A stretch of DNA of 20,122 bases, taken from assembly GCA_022496185.1 (NCBI GenBank), contig WTXG01000477.1:1-20122 (forward strand), read 5' to 3'. The translations under genes and the position numbers were made by a program. The stretch is from Multifurca ochricompacta. Lineage: Eukaryota > Basidiomycota > Agaricomycetes > Russulales > Russulaceae. Shown here in pieces: positions 1-9,180 of the stretch (within the stretch, counting starts at the first letter, position 1; every line of letters begins with the position of its first letter). The notes beneath the pieces were generated by a model. That model worked only from the letters and a program-made list of their open reading frames with translations, ran no database searches and was not told the DNA's origin.

Positions 1-145
1 ACCACCCGAACTCGTCCCTTTGGTACTCGTCCTCTGTGACTTGTACACTGAGCCTGTGACTCTGGTAGACCCCATGTTGGACTTATTGTCTTCCGCATTG
101 TTCCAAGATTGTCCCAACCTTGTCACTGTGACCTAGCCGCCCACA

Positions 146-1161
146 TCAGACTGCATATGCCCCTCTGAGCGTAACAGGGATGGGGTTGGTAGGTAATCGT
201 ACTGCTTGGGTGAGGGGGATAAGCTCTGGGTGGGTTCTAAGTGCATCTTGAACTGTAAAATATCTATCTTCTATCACAACTCCTAGATCAGTAAAATTCA
301 AGGTGCTGAAGAGGCTGATAAATTGTCCATCCAGGAGGTCGAAGCCTTGGAGTAATGTTCTAGCCCCACTAAAGACGTCTTGCAGTTCTGGGGAGAGGGT
401 GCAATTCAAGCAGGCAAGGGAAGCATTCCAGGAATAGACCAGCAGGCCCCATTGAAAAGTGTGAGGGTTGGGGGCCAAATAACCTACTTTGGCACAAAGA
501 TTGAGGTTTACAAAGTGGGAGGGGGGGTAATGAGGGGAACGAAGAAATTGATCAATGCGAGGATGAATAGGAATGTTGTGAAAGTGAGGAAAGTGGAGAG
601 GAACGACCACACCAGGGAGATAATGGGGGAGATCAGCAAGCACATCCACAAAGCAGGGGAATTGGTCAAAGAAGCTAGGTTCTCTGGAAAACTGAGCAGG
701 CACCCAAGACTCTTGCTGACCATCAAGCGAGTAGTATATAAGAAATTGGTGAGGATTGGTTGGATGGTCAATGCAAAGGGGGCGATTGACAAGAGAAGGA
801 GGAGGTGTCTGATGGACAAGGCCAGGGTGGTGAGGAGAGAGGGCATTTGCTGCAGTGGGAGGGGGTGGAGCAGGGTTGGAAGGCGAATATAACGAGGGGG
901 GGGGTGCCAAAGGTGTTGGATGCATTTAAGAGGCCTGGGGGAACAAGAGGGGGCAATTGGAGGGTGGGGGAGGGCACAGGGAAAGGATGAAGTTCTGGGA
1001 GTTCCAGAGGAGGCAAGACTGACGAAGGGGGGGCAGGGGATGCTGTGGCAGCTGCCTCTACTAAGGCAGCAAAGTTGAGGATTTTGTGGGGGGGGTAAGC
1101 TCATAGGGGGGGAGGCTGCTTGATCTGAGGTGTAGGATGCAGGGGAGCTGTTTTGAGACAC
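146..1161 (-). pseudogene. Element X internal protein, unrecognised family, frame-disrupted
   Basis: I do not recognise this protein. The reading runs through three frames: a start region MSQNSSP (1161), a Pro/Leu-rich stretch (to about 905) and a C-terminal frame ending at 146. The switches fall at long C runs near 1085 and 905, which suggests slippage in homopolymers. The C-terminal 180 residues are well conserved with the right-hand copy, including SWVPAQFSRE, FVNLNLCAKVGYLAPNP, LSPELQDVFSGAR and RYFTVQDALR. The N-terminal third is rich in Pro, Ser and Leu and is probably disordered. The best-placed first codon is GTG, not ATG, in both copies. Its position directly after the primer site is where gag lies in LTR retroelements, so a structural (Gag-like) role is plausible but not shown: I see no zinc knuckle. 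Confidence 0.6.
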
Positions 1162-1195
1162 TAGGGCACTTGTCAGTCACTGTCTGCTGTAAAAG

Positions 1196-1205
1196 AGACT
1201 GTCCA
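1196..1205 (-). other. Primer binding site of element X, left copy (self-priming type)
   Basis: On the minus strand this reads TGGACAGTCT, two bases after the LTR end at 1208. It is the exact reverse complement of AGACTGTCCA at 1405-1396, the predicted first ten bases of the transcript. This is the arrangement of Tf1-type self-primed elements. No tRNA 3' end (TGG following the LTR and matching a tRNA acceptor stem) was recognised as an alternative. Confidence 0.7.
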
Positions 1206-1207
1206 AA

Positions 1208-1783
1208 TGTTACAACTCACTGTCGACTGCCTGGACAGTGGGTTGTATGCGAGGGAAGGGATTTGGAAGTGGGCAAAGGATGGGAGTGAGGGTGAAAGTG
1301 CAAGGGAGACAAAGCAAACAGCTCAAGGGCAAGGGATGAGAAGCCTTCCACAAGGTGGGGCTAATCTCCTAGGTAATCAGGAACTGGATCACAAGTGGAC
1401 AGTCTGGAGCTGTCCATTCTATTCCCAAAGGGTTTATATACATAATTACAACTGGGACTTTTGGTCTGTGCATCACTTTAGGGGAGGTTAACTTCGCTTT
1501 AACTCCCTACTGATCCACCAATGAGAATAGCCCCACTTTTGGGCTTAGAAATCTGCAGTTCCACAGTCTGCAGTTTGTGGACTGCTATTTAGGCATTGTG
1601 GGGTTCTGTTAGTACTCTTCCCACAGGTCTCCAATTTGGCAGGAGTCTGGCCCTGGTCCGGACCGGCCCTTCTCTGGTCTTAATCTAGGGTTATCTTCAT
1701 CTCTGAGGGTTCTACAAGGTCTCTGGGAGCATCTGGGGATTTCTGGGGGGTCAGGAGGTCTTCTAGGGTGTCAGTTCATGACA
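1208..1783 (-). repeat. LTR of element X (left, 5' LTR)
   Basis: The LTR is 576 bases long, begins TGTCATGAAC and ends TTGTAACA on the minus strand, and is highly similar to the 560-base LTR at 18159-18718. A TATATAA box lies at 1440-1434 and the predicted transcript start is at 1405. The ends have the TG...CA form typical of LTRs. Confidence 0.8.
1396..1440 (-). promoter_or_regulatory. Core promoter of element X (TATA box and predicted start)
   Basis: The minus strand has TATATAA at 1440-1434. The predicted start is at 1405, 35 bases from the first T, and begins AGACTGTCCA. A GGACAG...CTGTCC inverted repeat (6 bp) spans the start. The start is inferred from distance and from complementarity to the primer site, and the right-hand copy has the same layout. 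Confidence 0.6.
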
Positions 1784-2812
1784 TCCATTCTGTTGTGGGG
1801 AATATGGCATTGTCAACTTATGCTCTATGCCAGCCTGCTCAAGTATAGACTTCAGCTCCCTATTAACAAATTTGCCACCTTGGTCTGTGTGTAAGGTCTT
1901 TATTTTCTTGTCTGTTTTATTTTCCAAGAATGCCTTAATATTACTGAAGACCGATGTAAAATCACTTTTAGCCTTCATAGCAACAACTAGAGCTGTCCTG
2001 CTAAAGTCATCTATGAAGGTGGCAAAGTATAGATTCCCTTGAATTGAAGTACATTGTAAAGGACCAACTAGGTCACTATGAATGACTTCCAAGGGTGCTG
2101 AAGCTCTCTTTTGAGAGGGAGGGAATGGAAGACAGTGTGATTTTCCCATTTCACAGCCATAACACAGCTTGTCTTCCACTTGGCTATTATCTATGCTAAG
2201 ACCTTTTACAGCCTTAGGAGCATGTCTTTTGAGGGCCTCTTTTGACATATGACCCATGCACAAATGCCAGGTATCAAGGCTACTTGATGCAGATTTGTGG
2301 GAAGCAGTATTTAGATTCTGCACAGTTTTCCCAAGGACCCAATATAGTCCCATAGCCTTGACACCTTCTGCTATTATTGCATTACCATACTTTATTTTGA
2401 CCTCAGATGGAGTGAACTCCACTGATCCACCTTTGTCTGTGATGCAGCTTGTTGACAGTATTCTTTCACTGCCAGGCATATAATAGACATTATTTAATTC
2501 TAACTCATAATTGTTACGAGTTTTTAATATGACCTTGCCTGTCCCTTCGACTTGGACTATGGAGCCATCACCAATTGTCACCTGATGTCCTGTATGTGGC
2601 AGGTATTCAGAGAAATCTTCTAGATATGGTGTGAAATGAGTGGTGGCTCCACTGTCCATCATCCAAGGGTTGCTGCCATCATTGACTTCTTGCATATGTT
2701 CAGTCAAAGTATAAAGTGAAATGCGAGGTGTCTCATGCACCTCCTGTATTCTGCCACTACCATTAACTATGGTAGCTACTTGTGTGGAGTTTGTTTGTAC
2801 ACTAGGGCCTTG
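1784..2812 (-). pseudogene. Copia-1 Pol fragment: protease and integrase
   Basis: This is a Ty1/copia polyprotein segment of about 340 residues, open throughout. In order it has an aspartic protease motif (WMMDSGATTHF), a GAG-pre-integrase HHCC zinc-binding region (WHLCMGHMSKEA, then CYGCEMGKSH) and the integrase core (IHSDLVGPL, then HTDQGG). It matches copia-2 (16735-17745) almost throughout. It is cut at 1784 by element X, just after PQQNG, which removes the catalytic Glu region, reverse transcriptase and RNase H. At 2812 it is cut by solo LTR M; its upstream part resumes at 4602. At the point where copia-2 has a one-base deletion (near 16990) this copy keeps the frame, so copia-1 shows the ancestral reading there. 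Confidence 0.9.
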
Positions 2813-2903
2813 TGTCACAGCCAGGTATCTGCTGTGTCAGGTCACATTTTCAAGACTCAAAAGCCCTCTAGATGCGGGGCATGTTCAAGATTCAAAGTCT
2901 AAT

Positions 2904-3498
2904 TGTTACGTCCGGTGCGGGACATTCCACACAACTTGTGTGACAGCTTGGTCTGCGAGTTCAGGTAAGGAACCAATAAGGCTCCTTGGAGTTCAGGTGG
3001 GATGAGTCAAAGTCAGAAGGGCTGCGCCTTGAGACGATGTTGAGTGGGAAGTGCCAGAAGCACTGAGACAAACGAGTCAAGGGTTCAAGGGGGGATGTCT
3101 GGAAGACAGGCACCGATGTATTCAATAAGTCGAGTCTGAGGTCTACAGGGTAGCTACAGCGGACTTATATATGTAAGTTAAACGGGCGCCAATGAGATAA
3201 GGATAACAGGGTCAGGTGGGCCCAAATATACGAAAGCAGAGGGCGTAAAGCCTGGCTTCTGATAGGGTATTAAGTAAGTGTCCGGTCGTAAAGATAAAGG
3301 GATAAGAGATAACAAGATAAGAGTCAAGCATAGGTAAACAATGAGTCAACAAGTACAATGGAGGTCACGGGGACGGGAGGAGAGCACGTGATGGATCCCA
3401 GGATGGGGACGTGATCATGAAGTGTAGGGTAGGTGGTAAGGAGGGGTCGTCGTTGGGAAGGGTGAAGAAAACGGGGTTGCTCGGCAGGGATTGTAACA
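2904..3498 (-). repeat. Solo LTR-A (relative of the gypsy LTR) inside M
   Basis: This 595-base LTR is flanked by a perfect duplication CTAAT (2899-2903 and 3499-3503). Read on the minus strand it starts TGTTACAATCC and ends GACGTAACA. It is clearly related to, but diverged from, the gypsy LTR at 5086-5679. It shares TATATAA (3171-3165), and 34 bases on the predicted start AGACTCGACTT (3137-3127). No internal region remains, so it is the product of LTR-LTR recombination. It contains no gene; short open frames here are incidental. Confidence 0.85.
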
Positions 3499-3866
3499 CT
3501 AATGCAGAAGACCTAGTCTGGATTCAAGTTTCAAGTGCCCATGACATTGTGGAGGGGGTGCATGCAGGAAACAAAGTCGAGAGTAGTGGCAATCAGCCCT
3601 ACTAAAGCTACTAGGGGGAAGGCTCCTCAAGCTGCAACTTGGGGAGTGCAAGTGGATCATTGTGAAGTCAAATATGCCTGTATTAGATACAAGAGAACAG
3701 ACTTAAGGTCTGTCTCTACAATCTAAGTAGTTTAAATACAGCTTTGAGAAGGCACATCAAAGAGGGCACATCAGAAGATCTAAACTAAATAGAAGGTTCT
3801 AATAAGTATCCCTGGTAGTCATGGACTCCAGGGGTTATGCCCTGGAGTGAGATAGAATAGGATCAG

Positions 3867-4381
3867 TGTCAAACAATCATGCTGCTGGTTATACTGACTG
3901 TGGTTAGTAGCATGTTAGGCTAGAAAACAAGTGGTACTTCAGAGGTTAGAAGAACTCTATATTAACTATACTACTGACCTAGAAAACAAGTGGTCTACAT
4001 AAGACAGTTAGTTAAAGGTAAAAGAACAGTATAGTAAAAGAGGAACTTACACTTCAGAGGTTAGAAGAACTCTGAAGTGAAAGAGATGAAACAGACACCC
4101 TTATATACCCATAGGGCCAGGGGAAATGGTCTGTGCGCACTGGGAATAAGTCCACAAGTGCCAGACAATAAACAAAGAGGGATAAAGGCCATTGGCCAAA
4201 GAGATATCATGTGCTTACTGCGCATTACTAAGGACATCTCTAATCAGCTGAGTAAGGTGGAAAAGAAATGTAATAAAGATATCGTAAAAAGTCCGAAACT
4301 CCGGAACCTAATCTTATCTTATCTACAGCTAAAGCGATCCTCAGATGCCTGAAGCATCTCCAGACATGTCCTGTGTCAACA
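3867..4381 (-). repeat. Solo copia-type LTR inside M
   Basis: This 515-base LTR is flanked by a perfect duplication ATCAG (3862-3866 and 4382-4386). Read on the minus strand it starts TGTTGACACAGG and ends TTTGACA, and it aligns along its length with the copia-2 LTR (14395-14910), though clearly diverged. It keeps the TATATAAGGGTGTCTG box and the CACTTCAGAG inverted repeat around the predicted transcript start. No internal copia sequence lies beside it. Confidence 0.85.
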
Positions 4382-4596
4382 ATCAGAACTTAAAGGAGGG
4401 GTTGCGCCCTCAGCAAGGAAAATAAAATAAAGGAATAGGGAATAAAGATCACAGTGCATGCAACATACCTGTCACACCCATGTCACAAGTCATTATGAGT
4501 GGTCACATGAATCAAAAATGCGCAGCTCATGTGCAACACAAGCAAACATCACATTCTTGTCACATACAATGTCACAAATCTTCGCAAACCATCACA

Positions 4597-4806
4597 CCTT
4601 GCCCCTTCCTCTTGTTGCCCTTTTTGCCTGCATCAGCATTGGCTCTGTCCTGTTTCCTTTGCTGACATTCATTAGCCTTGTGGCCTGGCTTCTGGCAATA
4701 GAAGCAGGTGACATCATTGGATGATGATGCACCTGCAGGTTGTGGCGTGAAATTTGGTTGTTTTTATTTTTAATTTTGTTGACATGGGCTGCCTTGTTAA
4801 GGGCAG
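4597..4806 (-). pseudogene. Copia-1 Gag C-terminal fragment with zinc knuckle
   Basis: This is the upstream continuation of copia-1. It matches copia-2 at about 16527-16732 and includes the zinc knuckle (C-X2-C-X4-H-X4-C, CFYCQKPGHKANEC in copia-2) and the basic tail KKGNKRKG. A one-base loss in the A-rich stretch encoding the Asn/Lys run shifts the frame before the knuckle, so this copy is dead. The first five bases (CCTTG) are the target duplication of M. It is cut at 4806 by LTR-A2; the remaining Gag N-terminus and 5' LTR are not in the window. Confidence 0.85.
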
Positions 4807-5085
4807 TGTTACAACCATTGCCGAGTCTCCCCATTTTCTTTACCCTCCCCAATGAGAACCCCTCTTTACTGCCTACCATGCACTTCTTGATTACATCTCC
4901 ATCCTGGGATCCATCACATGCCCTACAACCCTCCCTGTGACCTGTGTTGTACTTGTTGACTTGTTGTTTGCCTCAGATTACTTTCTTATCTTCTTATCTT
5001 ACGACTGGACACTTACTTAATCCCCTATCAGAAGCCAGGCTTTATGCCATCTGCTTTCATATATTTGGGTTCACCTGACTCCATA
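4807..5085 (+). repeat. LTR-A2, first fragment (split by the gypsy element)
   Basis: The fragment starts TGTTACAACC right after copia-1 base 4806 and matches LTR-A (2904-3498) in reverse orientation: shared blocks include TGCCGAG, the TTCTTTACCCTCCCC block and the ATCAGAAGCCAGGCTTTATG block. It stops at the gypsy insertion (duplicated CCATA at 5081-5085). The next 38 bases lie at 13780-13817. The far end, and therefore whether it is solo, is not visible. No gene is present. Confidence 0.75.
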
Positions 5086-5679
5086 TGTAATGCCTGGTGT
5101 GGGCATTCAGCACGACATGTGACAAGTTGTGTAGTGAAACTACAAAGTCAAATGTGCACTGTCTTTCAAGTACACAGAGGTTGAGTGAGAAGTCAACACT
5201 AAGGAGCTAATCCCTTAGTATTGGTGAGTGGAAGAGTGCCAGAAGCACTGAGACAATTCAAGTGTTGGGTCTTAGAGATCACCCAGAAGGTAATGCACCA
5301 AGTCGATTAAGAAGTCGAGTCTAAGGCATACAGGCTATCTAGGCAGGCCTTATATATGTAATAGAGATCGGAGTCTAAATCAGAGTAACATACTTGATGT
5401 ATCAACAAAGTTGTAATCTAACTGAATGGGGAATGGAATCAGGGTGGGCCAGGTGAGAATATACATAGACGAATCCAGTATAGTTGCAATTCTGGTGGGA
5501 AAATACATAAGAGTTCTTGTGTAAAATATGAGTCAGAGATAAGCACAGCCCGGGTCAGAGATAAGGAACAAATATGTACAAAGGAAGTCATAAACGCAAT
5601 CAACAAAGGACAAATGAGGCCAAACAGCGCATCATGTGAAAAGAAAAGGAAATGAGACAATGTAGCGGGGTTCGTAACA
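5086..5679 (-). repeat. Gypsy 3' LTR
   Basis: The LTR is 594 bases. In the element's orientation it begins TGTTACGAACCCC and ends CAGGCATTACA. It aligns with the 5' LTR without gaps, with 22 differences, all transitions at CpG or inferred CpG sites. It retains TATATAA and the start AGACTCGACTT (5322-5312). Confidence 0.95.
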
Positions 5680-5695
5680 TTACCCCCTCTCTAAG
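5680..5695 (-). other. Polypurine tract of the gypsy element
   Basis: Directly upstream of the 3' LTR the minus strand reads AGAGAGGGGGTAA. A purine run in this place primes plus-strand DNA synthesis in LTR retrotransposons. The position and composition fit; no other run is as close. Confidence 0.75.
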
Positions 5696-5710
5696 TCCTA
5701 GCAGAGCCAG

Positions 5711-6955
5711 CTAGATTGGCATACCATCATCATCCTGGACCAAGGAGAGGTAATTGTCGGCTACGGCATAGTGATCAGCATCATAGTTCTCCTTTTCTTT
5801 GTCTGTGGGGCAAATGTGTGTTTGTAGAAAACTGTAGGGCCCCTGTCTCCCACAGTGAAAGCAGCTGTCATAAACATGACAGTTGATCTCTCGATGGCCG
5901 GCATTGTGGGATAGACATTTGCCACACCATCCAGACAGGTTGACGACAGTGGGGGCTTGTGTGAGCCATCGGAATAGACATTGGTGGCTCCAATGTGATG
6001 TACTCTGGCAGTGTTGGCAACGTTTCTTGGCTGTGGGGCAGCACCAACTGAGATGGTACTTGCTGCTGCAGTGCCAGCAGAGCTTACCATCTGGATTTTC
6101 ATGAAGGTGTGGCATTTTGAAACAGTGGGGATTGAGTTGGGGTGCAAGGTTGAGGCGGTGACAGGGAAGGGGTCAGGTGAAAATGTCAGCATACCATTCA
6201 GATATTATTTGGTAGGCCTCTCCCAACTCTAGTCGCACTCTAATGCCTACCAGGTGTTGTTCTATGTCGAAGACCCCTCAGTTAATCCTCACCATCTGCC
6301 ACTCATAGTCTCGGTGTTGCATCTCGAGGTTGTCCCTAAGTGCTTGGAATTTGCGCAGCCGTGCTACTTCAGTGGTTAGTTGCGGCATGCATAAATCTCA
6401 AAGTACCTCATTGATAGCAAAGGTGCAGGGGTCATGAGCTGAGGGGTGTTGCAGATGTTCTGGCCCCAGGACATAGTGAAGCCAGTTGACTTTCTTTTCC
6501 TCCAGATACACCAGGGCCCCATAAACTGGTCCTCCTTTTTCCAGACATCCAGCTACGTCCATACCTTTGTTTGTGTAATAAATATACTTTGCCACTTCTG
6601 TTGTGCTGTCATTTCTGGACATCAGGATCATTAGTGGGAAGTAGAATGGGGACTCAGGGTTGTTTGGGAAGAATGGGAATTCAGGAGCCTCATCACCGAA
6701 GTTGACATCGATCAAGTCGTTTGGATGGGGTTCTTCGGGTAGGGCAAAATCCTTGTTAATGTCAGCGGTTCTGATCCCTTTGGCCACCTTGGCAGTGGCT
6801 TTGTAGTCAATAGGAGATAGTGGGTGAGAAGGAGGATGCAGAGGAGAAAGTAAGGGAAATGCATCAATCGCGGCAGAGGTGTGGACACTGGAGGGAGACA
6901 TGGGCTGTGTTCTGGGTGGTTGTGGGGAAAGGAGTTGTCCAGTAGCATGTATCAT
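5711..6955 (-). pseudogene. C-terminal tail of gypsy Pol with a cluster of zinc knuckles
   Basis: The integrase-chromodomain frame does not end after the chromodomain but continues in the same frame for 414 residues to a TAG at 5711. The first part (6955 to about 6400) is Pro/Ser-rich, then mixed (FPFFPNNPESPFYFPLMILM, EKKVNWLHYVLGPEHLQ). A helical stretch (LRKFQALRDNLEMQHR) follows, then a Cys/His-rich end at 6079-5810. I count C-X2-C-X4-H-X4-C twice (CWHCSSKYHLSWCC, CQHCQSTSHWSHQC), then C-X2-C-X6-H-X4-C and a C-X2-C-X11-H-X-C. Three TGA stops (6398-6400, 6278-6280, 6173-6175) each fit a CGA codon. A nucleic-acid binding role is inferred from the knuckles. I do not recognise the family; standard chromovirus Pol ends soon after the chromodomain. 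Confidence 0.7.
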
Positions 6956-7837
6956 GGTCTGGTCTTTATCTGCTTCAGGGTGGTGTCTATAGAAGTCTTC
7001 GATGAGTTTGGGTGCAAAGACATCTGCAGCTGGTTCCCATGAGTTGTCAACATCAGGGAATCCCTTCCATTTGATCAGATAGTGGAGTTGGCATTTGCAC
7101 CCTCGGCCTTTCCATTTTGCATCAGTGATACGCTCTACCTCCCACTCTTGTTCGCCATCGACTAATTCGGGAGGGGGTCATGGGAAATTCTGCCCATGGA
7201 GCGAAGTCTCTTTGTACAGTGTCAGAAGACCAGCATGGAACATGGGGTGTATTTTCCAGGTGGGAGGCAATGTCAGTTTGTACGTGATGTCCAAGAGCTT
7301 CTGTTCAATTGAGAAGGGACTGTGGCATCTGGGAGCTAATTTTGCCATTGGGTGTGATGTGTGGATATTACATCCCTCTAGCCAGACCTGATCTCCGACT
7401 TGATAGGGTGTAAACCTTGTGGGCTTCTCAGCCAGGGTCTTTTGTGCCTTCTGAAGGTTTCTATTGGCTGATTCTCATATCTCCTCCCATTGGCTGATAT
7501 GTTGTGTGACCGATGGTACATTGGTGGGCTTATCTGTCCATGTCGTGCAGGGGTTCCATCCCATTATAAGGGAGAAGGGGGAGGTCTTGGTTGTCCCATT
7601 CGGCCAGCTGTTGTGTGTGAACTCAGCTGTTGCCAGCCATTCTGCCCAGTCATTCTGCCTTTCATTGCACCAGAAACGAAGATACTGTTCTAGCCACTGA
7701 TTTGTTCATTCCAATTGTCCATCTGTTTGAGGGTGATATGCCGTGGAAATGTTCTGTTGAATGTCAAGACGTTTGCAGAGGGCCCGGGCGAACATGGATG
7801 CAAATCATGGATCTCAGTCGGAAATAATCTTTTGGGG
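6956..7837 (-). pseudogene. Gypsy integrase C-terminal half and chromodomain
   Basis: This continues the integrase cut by Y. After removing Y and one copy of TGGGG the frame is intact (GLPQ|KIISD). It contains the second catalytic Asp (7817-7819, ISD) and the conserved block TAYHPQTDGQLE with the catalytic Glu near 7710. The C-terminal integrase region follows (VGDQVWLEG, LAPRCHSPFSI, HPMFHAGLL) and then a chromodomain at about 7130-6970 (VERITDAKW, YLIKWKGFPDVDNSWEPA). Chromodomains guide such elements to modified histones in heterochromatin. Five TGA stops (7814-7816, 7805-7807, 7706-7708, 7475-7477, 7178-7180) each sit where family members have Arg (for example the Arg after QLE). WLEGC has Cys where Arg is usual, again CGT to TGT. 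Confidence 0.9.
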
Positions 7838-8243
7838 TGTTACGACCCTACTCTTTTTCCTGACCATGCACACCATGCCTTATTCTTTGCACCATCCTTG
7901 ATCTCCTCCTTCTCTGGACCACTCTTTGATGCCCTTGGCCTGTTGCCTTGGGACCCTCCTTGATGCCTGTGGCCTGTGTGCCCAGGACCCTACCCTGATT
8001 CCTGTGACATTGTTCATAGGACTGACCTCCCATGCTGCCATTTACACCTAACCTGCTGGTAGTTATGCTGCTACACTGTTGGATGTACACCACCCTTCCT
8101 TGCTGCCTTGGCTTATGCCTTGGCCACTGCTCCTGACCCTGTCCCTGTGCTTGACACCCATAGGAACCCCTGACATTGTCCCTGCCAATCTGACCAGTCC
8201 AGACAACTAGACGACTTTGGCTTGTACTTGACCCTCTGCCAGT

Positions 8244-8333
8244 CATGTGACTCCTGGCCATGTGACCCTTGGCCATGTGATCCTTGACCATGTGATCCCT
8301 GACCATGTGACTTTGGACCATGTGATCCCTGAC
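8244..8333 (+). repeat. Six 15-base tandem repeats in LTR Y
   Basis: The core CATGTGA recurs at 8244, 8259, 8274, 8289, 8304 and 8319, an exact 15-base period, with unit consensus close to CATGTGATCCCTGAC. It lies in the region upstream of the TATA box, where LTR enhancers usually sit. Confidence 0.85.
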
Positions 8334-8416
8334 CCTGATCACAGCATCTTCATCTGATCATTTACCCCTTTCTGATCACATGACCCATCTGGCTTATCAT
8401 TTGCTTCTCTGATTCC

Positions 8417-8533
8417 TGTGGGAGTATTCCCACATCCACCCTGACTCCTGTGGGACCTGTTATCTCCCCATTTACCCCTGACCCTGGTGGGAATCCTCCC
8501 ACACTGATATGACTCCTGTGGGGCTGTCCCACA
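8417..8533 (+). repeat. Three TGTGGGA/TCCCACA palindromes in LTR Y
   Basis: Inverted repeats at 8417-8434 (TGTGGGA-GTAT-TCCCACA), 8487-8502 (GTGGGA-ATCC-TCCCAC) and 8517-8533 (TGTGGG-5-CCCACA). Two are preceded by a TCCTG motif, and a half site TCCTGTGGGA lies at about 8446. They are 120-240 bases upstream of the TATA box and look like sites for a dimeric regulator. Confidence 0.7.
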
Positions 8534-8653
8534 TGATTATGCTTCTGATAAGGCTTATCCTTATCATGGACTATATTTGACATCTTATCTGCTATTGGAT
8601 GATAAGGACTCTGACCCTGTTCCTGATTAGCTACAAACCAGATCCCCATACAG

Positions 8654-8698
8654 TATATAAGACCCTGTAGACAGTTTGTACAACCCTAGATTTGACCT
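8654..8698 (+). promoter_or_regulatory. Core promoter of LTR Y
   Basis: TATATAA at 8654-8660; the predicted start is at 8688 with AGATTTGACCT. This matches AGACTTGACTT of the gypsy 5' LTR at 9 of 11 positions and has the same 34-base spacing. The start is inferred from this pattern only. Confidence 0.5.
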
Positions 8699-9180
8699 CT
8701 TGTGCCTTCAGCCTAGAGTTTCCCTAGTCACGGAATACAGAGGGGCTTATTTGCCCTTTTTCATTCTTCATAATCTCCGGAAGGACCCCATTTGCCTCTG
8801 GCAATGGGTGTGCACTTCTGTTCCAAATCCCATCCATTACCCAGATGCTGTTGATGCTCTGGCTTCCCTTCCTTTGCCCTCTCTGACTTTGGTCCACTTG
8901 GTGTGCTTCTAGCACTGTGGCCAGGTCCTGTCCCCACTCAACAGCCTTAGGGGATTAGCTCCCTTTGGCTGACTTGTCCTGTCTCTCTCTGTGCTTGGTT
9001 ATAGCACAACTTCCTATTCACCCTGAAGCTAAGAGCCTGGCCTTGTTGTGCCAGGCTTGCTGAAGCTCCTGGACCCACAGTGTTGGGTGCCGCGGATGTG
9101 GCTGACTAGTGCCGGACTAGTGTCAGTGGACTCGCGCCGACCGGTGCACGTCGCACAGCAATGCCCCGCTGAGCGTTACA

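Larger units (their letters stand above)
1..1783 (-). mobile_element. Element X, left copy (5' part of an LTR retroelement, runs off the window)
   Basis: The element reads on the minus strand. It begins with TGTCATGAACTGACACC at 1783, has an LTR (1783-1208), a primer site, and the start of an internal coding region that leaves the window at base 1. The same LTR plus internal region is present on the plus strand at 18159-20122, which is how the boundary was set. It has inserted into the integrase gene of copia-1, right after the codons for PQQNG. The other end and the target duplication are outside the window. It is an LTR retroelement by structure; no reverse transcriptase is visible here, so the superfamily is not proven. 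Confidence 0.8.
2813..4596 (-). mobile_element. Solo LTR of unnamed family M, carrying two nested solo LTRs
   Basis: The ends are TGTCACAGCC and AACCATCACA (TG...CA) and it is flanked by a perfect 5-base duplication CCTTG (2808-2812 and 4597-4601). The copia-1 sequence is continuous across the gap, which proves the insertion. Without the two LTRs inserted in it, M is about 664 bases long. I see no coding region in it. The strand is a guess: in minus orientation the ends would be TGTGATGG...GGCTGTGACA. It could also be a short non-autonomous element, but a solo LTR is the simplest reading. Confidence 0.75.
7838..9180 (+). mobile_element. Solo LTR Y (1,343 bases) inserted in gypsy integrase
   Basis: It begins TGTTACGACCC, ends GAGCGTTACA and is flanked by a perfect duplication TGGGG (7833-7837 and 9181-9185). 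The interrupted integrase frame is restored when it is removed. A TATATAA box at 8654-8660 on the plus strand, with AGATTTGACCT 34 bases on, sets the orientation and links it to the same self-priming group as the gypsy LTR. It is large for an LTR; the upstream part holds short tandem repeats and palindromes. No internal primer site, coding region or second LTR was found, so a solo LTR is favoured over a complete element. Open frames inside it (for example minus strand 7848-8342) come from the repeats. Confidence 0.85.

Noticed and set aside
380..892. Plus-strand open frame of 170 codons
   Set aside because: It lies opposite the conserved element X protein; the minus-strand reading is conserved in the second copy and this one has no homology or typical composition.
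3411..4352. Several plus-strand open frames of 60-95 codons
   Set aside because: They fall inside solo LTRs with perfect target duplications, have no conserved motif and are of the length expected by chance.
8244..8333. Regular repeats that might suggest a CRISPR array
   Set aside because: Units are contiguous 15-base tandem copies with no unique spacers, and the context is a eukaryotic LTR.
7848..8342. Minus-strand frame rich in HM pairs (MVxxHM repeats)
   Set aside because: The pattern is the 15-base tandem repeat of LTR Y read in frame; the segment is inside a solo LTR and upstream of its promoter.
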